Of a stretch of 17,816 bases of DNA, positions 14,466 to 17,816 are shown piece by piece. A program made the translations under genes and the position numbers. Below the pieces are notes generated by a model. It did not search any database. It was given only the letters and a program-made list of their open reading frames with translations, and was not told the DNA's origin. Each line of letters opens with the position of its first letter. Within the stretch, counting starts at the first letter, position 1. This DNA is from Candidatus Eiseniibacteriota bacterium (lineage in GTDB: Bacteria; Joyebacterota; Joyebacteria; Joyebacterales; Joyebacteraceae), in NCBI GenBank assembly GCA_030638405.1, contig DAOWER010000090.1, forward strand, positions 1-17,816, given 5' to 3'.

Positions 14466-14472
14466 TCCTCCT
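14466..14472 (-). promoter_or_regulatory. Shine-Dalgarno that decides the recO start
   Basis: AGGAGGA on the minus strand lies 9 nt before the ATG at 14456, while the upstream in-frame ATG at 14495 has only CTGAGCTAGG before it. This supports the shorter RecO. Confidence 0.7.
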
Positions 14473-14496
14473 GTGCTGATCCCCGGCCCATGCATC

Positions 14497-15840
14497 CTAG
14501 CTCAGCATGTCGAGGAACAGCGTCGCCAGTCCGAGGTAGATGAGGATACCGATGACGTCGTTCAACGTCGTGACGAACGGGCCCTGTGCCACTGCCGGGT
14601 CGACCCCCAGCCGCCGCAGCGTGAACGGCATGATCGTCCCGAGGGTTGCGGCGACGAGTATCACCGTGCCCAGCGCGCCGCCGACGATGACGGCGAGTCT
14701 CCAGTCCTTGAGCCACAGGCCGACGATCAGGAAGACCGCGACGCCCAGCAAGACGGCGTTCGTGATGGCGATCCTCCACTCGCGCCGCAGCCGCGACCCC
14801 ACGCTACTCTCGAACCCCCCGTCGGCGTGCATTCCGCGCACGATGATGGTCGAGGTCTGAAGCCCGACGTTGCCACCCATCGCGGTGATAACAGGGATGA
14901 AGAACGCGAGCGCGAGGACCTTCTCGATCGAGAAGCTGTAGAGACTCATGACCGAGGCCGAGGCCAATCCGCCGAGCGCGCCGATCACGAGCCACGGAAG
15001 ACGTATCCACGAGACCCTGAGCGTGGAGTCCTCGTGGATCTCCTCGTCTCTGGTTCCCGCCATGAGGGTGATGTCCTCTTCCGCCTCGTCGTGGATGACG
15101 TCCATGATGTCATCGACCGTGATGCGGCCCACGAGCACGCCCGAGCTGTCAATAACGGGGATCGCCAGCAGGTCGTACTTCATGAAGACCTTCGCGACAT
15201 CCTCCTGGTCCATCTCGGCGGAAACAGCTACGACGTCGGCCTCCATGATCTCGGCCACGCGCGTTCCCTTGCGGGCTATCAGCAGCGTTCCGAGAGGGAG
15301 GACGCCACCCAGCTTTCCTTTCCTGTCGGTAATGTAGACGTTGTGAATCTCCTCGACCTCGTCCGCGGCGGCCCGAATCAGCGAGATGGCGTCATCGACC
15401 GACGCGTCGCTGTTGACGTAGACGAGCTCGGACGCCATGATGCCGCCCGCCGACTCATCGGTGTACTGAAGCAGGTCCTCCACCGCCTTGCGGTCGTCCG
15501 AGTCGAGCTGTGAGAGGACGTGTGCCTTCTTGTCATCGTCCAGAAGCCCCACGACGTCTGCCGCGTCGTCCGACTCGAGCTCGCTCGTTATCTCGGCGAT
15601 CTCCGGGGGTTCGAGAACGTCGAGGATCTCCTCGACAGTGTGCTCGTCGAGGTTGATGACCACGTCAGCGGCCACGTCGGTGTCGAGCTCGGCCAGGATC
15701 TTTGTCAGGATCTCGCCGTCGATGCCCGCGCGGGCGAGCGCATCGGCCACATCGGCCGGGTGAAGCCCGGACAGCGCCGCCGCGATCGACTCGGGAGAGT
15801 TCAGGGGATCGATGGCAATTCTGTGGTCGTCGTGTTCCAC
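14497..15840 (-). CDS. mgtE: Magnesium transporter MgtE
   Basis: The 447-residue protein matches the homodimeric Mg2+ channel MgtE of the inner membrane in length and layout. It has an acidic helical N domain (about 15-130), a CBS pair (about 137-258), a plug helix region (262-280) and five membrane segments. The signature IPVITAMGGNVGLQTSTIIVRG region is at 315-336, and the pore Asp is in TTLND (Asp428), equivalent to Asp432 of the Thermus thermophilus protein. In the family, Mg2+ bound between the N and CBS domains closes the pore when internal Mg2+ is high. The start is GTG, with AAGGAT about 9 nt upstream. The gene follows the DUF502 gene after 85 nt and is followed by recO 40 nt later. 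That gap is too short for an M-box riboswitch, so control is probably at the protein level. Confidence 0.96.
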   Translation of the reverse strand: MEHDDHRIAIDPLNSPESIAAALSGLHPADVADALARAGIDGEILTKILAELDTDVAADVVINLDEHTVEEILDVLEPPEIAEITSELESDDAADVVGLLDDDKKAHVLSQLDSDDRKAVEDLLQYTDESAGGIMASELVYVNSDASVDDAISLIRAAADEVEEIHNVYITDRKGKLGGVLPLGTLLIARKGTRVAEIMEADVVAVSAEMDQEDVAKVFMKYDLLAIPVIDSSGVLVGRITVDDIMDVIHDEAEEDITLMAGTRDEEIHEDSTLRVSWIRLPWLVIGALGGLASASVMSLYSFSIEKVLALAFFIPVITAMGGNVGLQTSTIIVRGMHADGGFESSVGSRLRREWRIAITNAVLLGVAVFLIVGLWLKDWRLAVIVGGALGTVILVAATLGTIMPFTLRRLGVDPAVAQGPFVTTLNDVIGILIYLGLATLFLDMLS

Positions 15841-15869
15841 GGGTCTGGAATCCTTGCTTCTCTTCGTCG

Positions 15870-15886
15870 GGCGCGCGGGGCGCGCC
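15870..15886 (-). other. Perfect GC hairpin in the mgtE leader
   Basis: On the minus strand GGCGCGC, loop CCC, GCGCGCC makes a perfect 7-bp stem 30 nt upstream of the mgtE GTG, in the 85-nt gap after the DUF502 gene. No T-run follows (CGACGAAGAG), so it is not a standard terminator. It may separate translation of the two genes. Confidence 0.5.
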
Positions 15887-15925
15887 TGTGCGCGATACGG
15901 CCGCCGGTGACGCTGTGCCGCCGCG

Positions 15926-16600
15926 CTAGCTGTCGCCGTTCTTGGGCAGCGCTCCCGCCGAGATCACCAGTCTGAGGCCCTCGTCGACCGACAGGTTCAT
16001 GGGAATGACTTCGTCCGCAGGCACGACGAGAAGAAAACCGGAAGTCGGGTTGGGCGTCGTAGGAAGGAACACCGTGACGAAGCCCTTGCCGAGTGAACCC
16101 TCGACCGGTGTCGGCGACTCCGACGTGACAAAGGCAACGCTGTAGGTACCCTTCTGGGGGTAGCTGACAAGCACTACTTTTCTGAAACTCTGGCCCCGCT
16201 CCTCGAGGATCGTGGAGAAGAGCTGTTTGGTCGTCCTGTAGATCCAGCCCATGAGCGGGACACGAGCCACGAGCCGCTCTCCAACCCGTATCACCCGCTT
16301 GCCCAGGAAATTGCTCGCGACGGCGCCGATGCCCAGAATGAGCGCGATCAGCGCCACGAGACCAACACCGGGCAGCGGCCTGCCGATATACGTCTCGACG
16401 AACCGCCCGAGAATGTCATCGAGCGCGAAGAAGAACCTCCACAGCACGGACACCGTAACGACGACCGGCAGAAGCACGATGAGTCCGGTGAAGAAGTAGC
16501 GCCTGAGCACCCTCCCTGCGCTAGCGCGCGGAGCAGGAGCGGGGTCCGGCGTGACTTCTATCGTCTCGGAGCTGTCGGTGCTCATTTTGGTTTCGTCCAT
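15926..16600 (-). CDS. DUF502 family membrane protein
   Basis: The 224-residue protein belongs to DUF502, the family that includes plant COV/LCV proteins and has no firmly known bacterial role. It has a soluble Pro/Ala-rich N-terminus (1-30), a first membrane helix with FFTGLIVLLPVVVTVSV (36-52), and a second (about 79-98). The conserved stretches RVPLMGWIYRTTKQLFSTI (113-131) and PTTPNPTSGFLLVVPADEV (180-198) are the best family signatures. The ATG at 16600 overlaps the preceding gene's 3' end by 19 nt and has GAGGA just upstream. A second in-frame ATG at 16585 makes an ATGA overlap with that stop but has no ribosome site, so I keep the longer form. The position between two CBS-domain ion transporters hints at a membrane or ion-homeostasis link, which is only inference. 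Confidence 0.92.
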   Translation of the reverse strand: MDETKMSTDSSETIEVTPDPAPAPRASAGRVLRRYFFTGLIVLLPVVVTVSVLWRFFFALDDILGRFVETYIGRPLPGVGLVALIALILGIGAVASNFLGKRVIRVGERLVARVPLMGWIYRTTKQLFSTILEERGQSFRKVVLVSYPQKGTYSVAFVTSESPTPVEGSLGKGFVTVFLPTTPNPTSGFLLVVPADEVIPMNLSVDEGLRLVISAGALPKNGDS

Positions 16601-17816
16601 CTGTTCCTCACACGTATCTTCCCGACCCTGGTCGGGGTTGCGGAGATGACCCGGAACTCCAGGCCGCCCACAACGGCCTCGTCTCCCTGCTCCGGTATCT
16701 TTCCCAGCGCCTTGATGACGAGCCCCGCGGCCGTGTTGTAATCGCCCTCAGGCAGGTCGATGCCGAGCGCGTCTTCGAGCGCGTCGATCTCCGTCCTGCC
16801 GTCCACCATGAAGAGGTCGTCGTCGATCTTCCGAATGAGTGACTGACGCACGTCGTACTCGTCCTCGATCTCCCCCACCAGCTCCTCAAGCAGGTCCTCG
16901 AGCGTGACGATGCCGGCGAGGCTCCCGTGCTCGTCCGCGATCGCGGCCATGTGCTGTCGCCTGGCCTGGAGTTCCCGGAACAGCTCGTCGCACGTCTTGG
17001 TCTCGGGCATGTAGGGCACGGCGCGCACCAGATCCGCGAGCCCCGCGTCCCTCGGCATGCCGAGGAGGTCTCGCGAGTGCACCATGCCCTCGATGTGGTC
17101 TCGGTCCTGGGACAGAACCGGGAGTCGCGAGTAGCCGTGGGCGCGTACCAGCTCGACGGCCTCCCCCACGGTCGAGTCCGGTGAGACCCCGACGATGTCG
17201 GTCCTCGGGACCATCACCTCTCCGATCATAGTCAGGCCGAACTCGAAGATCCCGGATATGAGCCTGGTCTCCTGCTCGTCGACGGCGCCGGCGAGTTCCC
17301 CCTCGCTCGTGAGCAGCAGACGAAGCTGGTCCTTGGTCAGGCGGTTACGCCATTTCTGCGCCCTGACGCCGAACGGCCTGAGCAGGGCGCCGGCCACCCC
17401 CGTTGTCGTGAGGATGATGGGTGAGAGCAGGTAGTAGAACAGGCGCAACGGGTGGACGATCTTGAGGATGATCGCGTCGCTGTGCCGCCTCCCGATGACC
17501 TTGGGGATCACCTCACAGAAGACGAGAAGCGCCGGCGTGACGATGAGCGTCGAGACCAGCCCGACCAGTCCGCCCGGCCAGTTCGGGAAGGCGCCGATGA
17601 GCTTCCACGAGACGAGGGAGGACGTCATGACGACCGCGATGTTGGTCCCGACGAGAGTCGTTCCCAGCATCCGATGGGGGTCGGCGACAAAGCGCTCGAG
17701 CACCTTCGCGCTCCCGCGCCCCTTCTCGAGCCAGTGGTCCAGCCTGATCCAGTTGATGGAGACCAGCGCGGTCTCGGCCCCCGAGAAGAAGGCGGACATG
17801 ATGAATCCGAAAGCTA
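16582..17816 (-). CDS. CNNM/CorC (HlyC) family CBS-domain transporter, 5' end beyond window
   Basis: The frame is open to the right edge, and the codons before the first visible ATG (17799) read AFGFI, continuing the hydrophobic first helix, so the true start lies outside the window. The order is DUF21/CNNM membrane domain with SAFFSGAETAL at its start and FCEVIPKVIG about residue 100, then an amphipathic linker (RLTKDQLRLLL), then a CBS pair (VMVPRTDIVGV... and IADEHGSLAGIVTLEDLLEE), then the C-terminal CorC_HlyC domain (GRTEIDALEDALG to the end). The VPRTD and DEHGSLAGIVTLEDLLEE stretches are classic. Members are Mg2+/Co2+ efflux or Mg2+ homeostasis proteins; hemolysin is a historical label. 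It is the first visible gene of the operon that also holds mgtE, so uptake and export of Mg2+ may be co-expressed. Confidence 0.93.
   Translation of the reverse strand, partial: AFGFIMSAFFSGAETALVSINWIRLDHWLEKGRGSAKVLERFVADPHRMLGTTLVGTNIAVVMTSSLVSWKLIGAFPNWPGGLVGLVSTLIVTPALLVFCEVIPKVIGRRHSDAIILKIVHPLRLFYYLLSPIILTTTGVAGALLRPFGVRAQKWRNRLTKDQLRLLLTSEGELAGAVDEQETRLISGIFEFGLTMIGEVMVPRTDIVGVSPDSTVGEAVELVRAHGYSRLPVLSQDRDHIEGMVHSRDLLGMPRDAGLADLVRAVPYMPETKTCDELFRELQARRQHMAAIADEHGSLAGIVTLEDLLEELVGEIEDEYDVRQSLIRKIDDDLFMVDGRTEIDALEDALGIDLPEGDYNTAAGLVIKALGKIPEQGDEAVVGGLEFRVISATPTRVGKIRVRNRWTKPK

Noticed and set aside
14457..14495. Longer RecO starting at 14495
   Set aside because: There is no ribosome site before that ATG, while the ATG at 14456 has AGGAGGA at 9 nt and starts at the conserved fold.
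15841..15925. M-box Mg2+ riboswitch before mgtE
   Set aside because: The gap is 85 nt, shorter than an M-box, and shows only one GC hairpin and none of the consensus that I know.
1..17816. CRISPR arrays, tRNAs, insertion sequences, attachment sites
   Set aside because: No regularly spaced repeats, cloverleaf, transposase or integrase sequence was seen on either strand; gaps between genes are nearly all under 90 nt.

Overview
The window is a GC-rich bacterial stretch in which every gene I can support lies on the minus strand. The split glycyl-tRNA synthetase (glyQ plus glyS), many GTG and TTG starts, strong Shine-Dalgarno sites and lipoprotein signals indicate a Gram-negative-type bacterium. 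The secreted jellyroll-like protein, the tandem type I phosphodiesterase paralogs and the TPR-fused mannosyltransferase-like protein resemble gene sets I associate with uncultured FCB-related phyla such as Eisenbacteria or Krumholzibacteriota. That placement is inference, not proof.

Reading in the direction of transcription, from the right edge leftward, the first part is conserved housekeeping. It holds a CNNM/CorC-type transporter with CBS domains (5' end beyond the window), a DUF502 membrane protein, the Mg2+ channel MgtE, RecO, GlyQ and GlyS. The genes overlap or are separated by short gaps, so they probably form one operon.

The same strand runs on, 5 nt after glyS, into five consecutive alkaline-phosphatase-superfamily paralogs (type I phosphodiesterase family). 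Three are predicted lipoproteins and two are anchored by an N-terminal membrane helix. Four keep all the metal and nucleophile positions. The fourth in transcription order (5287-6519) has lost three of them and looks like a pseudoenzyme. Three of the five end in the same acidic C-terminal tail finishing in LGYI(E/D). The series ends with an 838-residue membrane protein that joins a GT-C glycosyltransferase-like core to a TPR domain. Together these six genes look like an envelope glycan or lipid phospho-modification cassette; the substrate cannot be read from sequence.

A terminator-like hairpin overlaps the stop codon of the last gene. About 20 nt beyond it is a near-perfect sigma70-type promoter (TTGACA, 17 nt, TATACT). 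It should drive the leftmost gene, a secreted protein cut by the window edge, through an untranslated leader of about 290 nt. The leader is full of inverted repeats, some mutually exclusive, and is the best candidate here for an undescribed cis-regulatory RNA.

I saw no tRNA, rRNA, CRISPR array, insertion sequence or attachment site. Gaps other than 961-1316 are under 90 nt.
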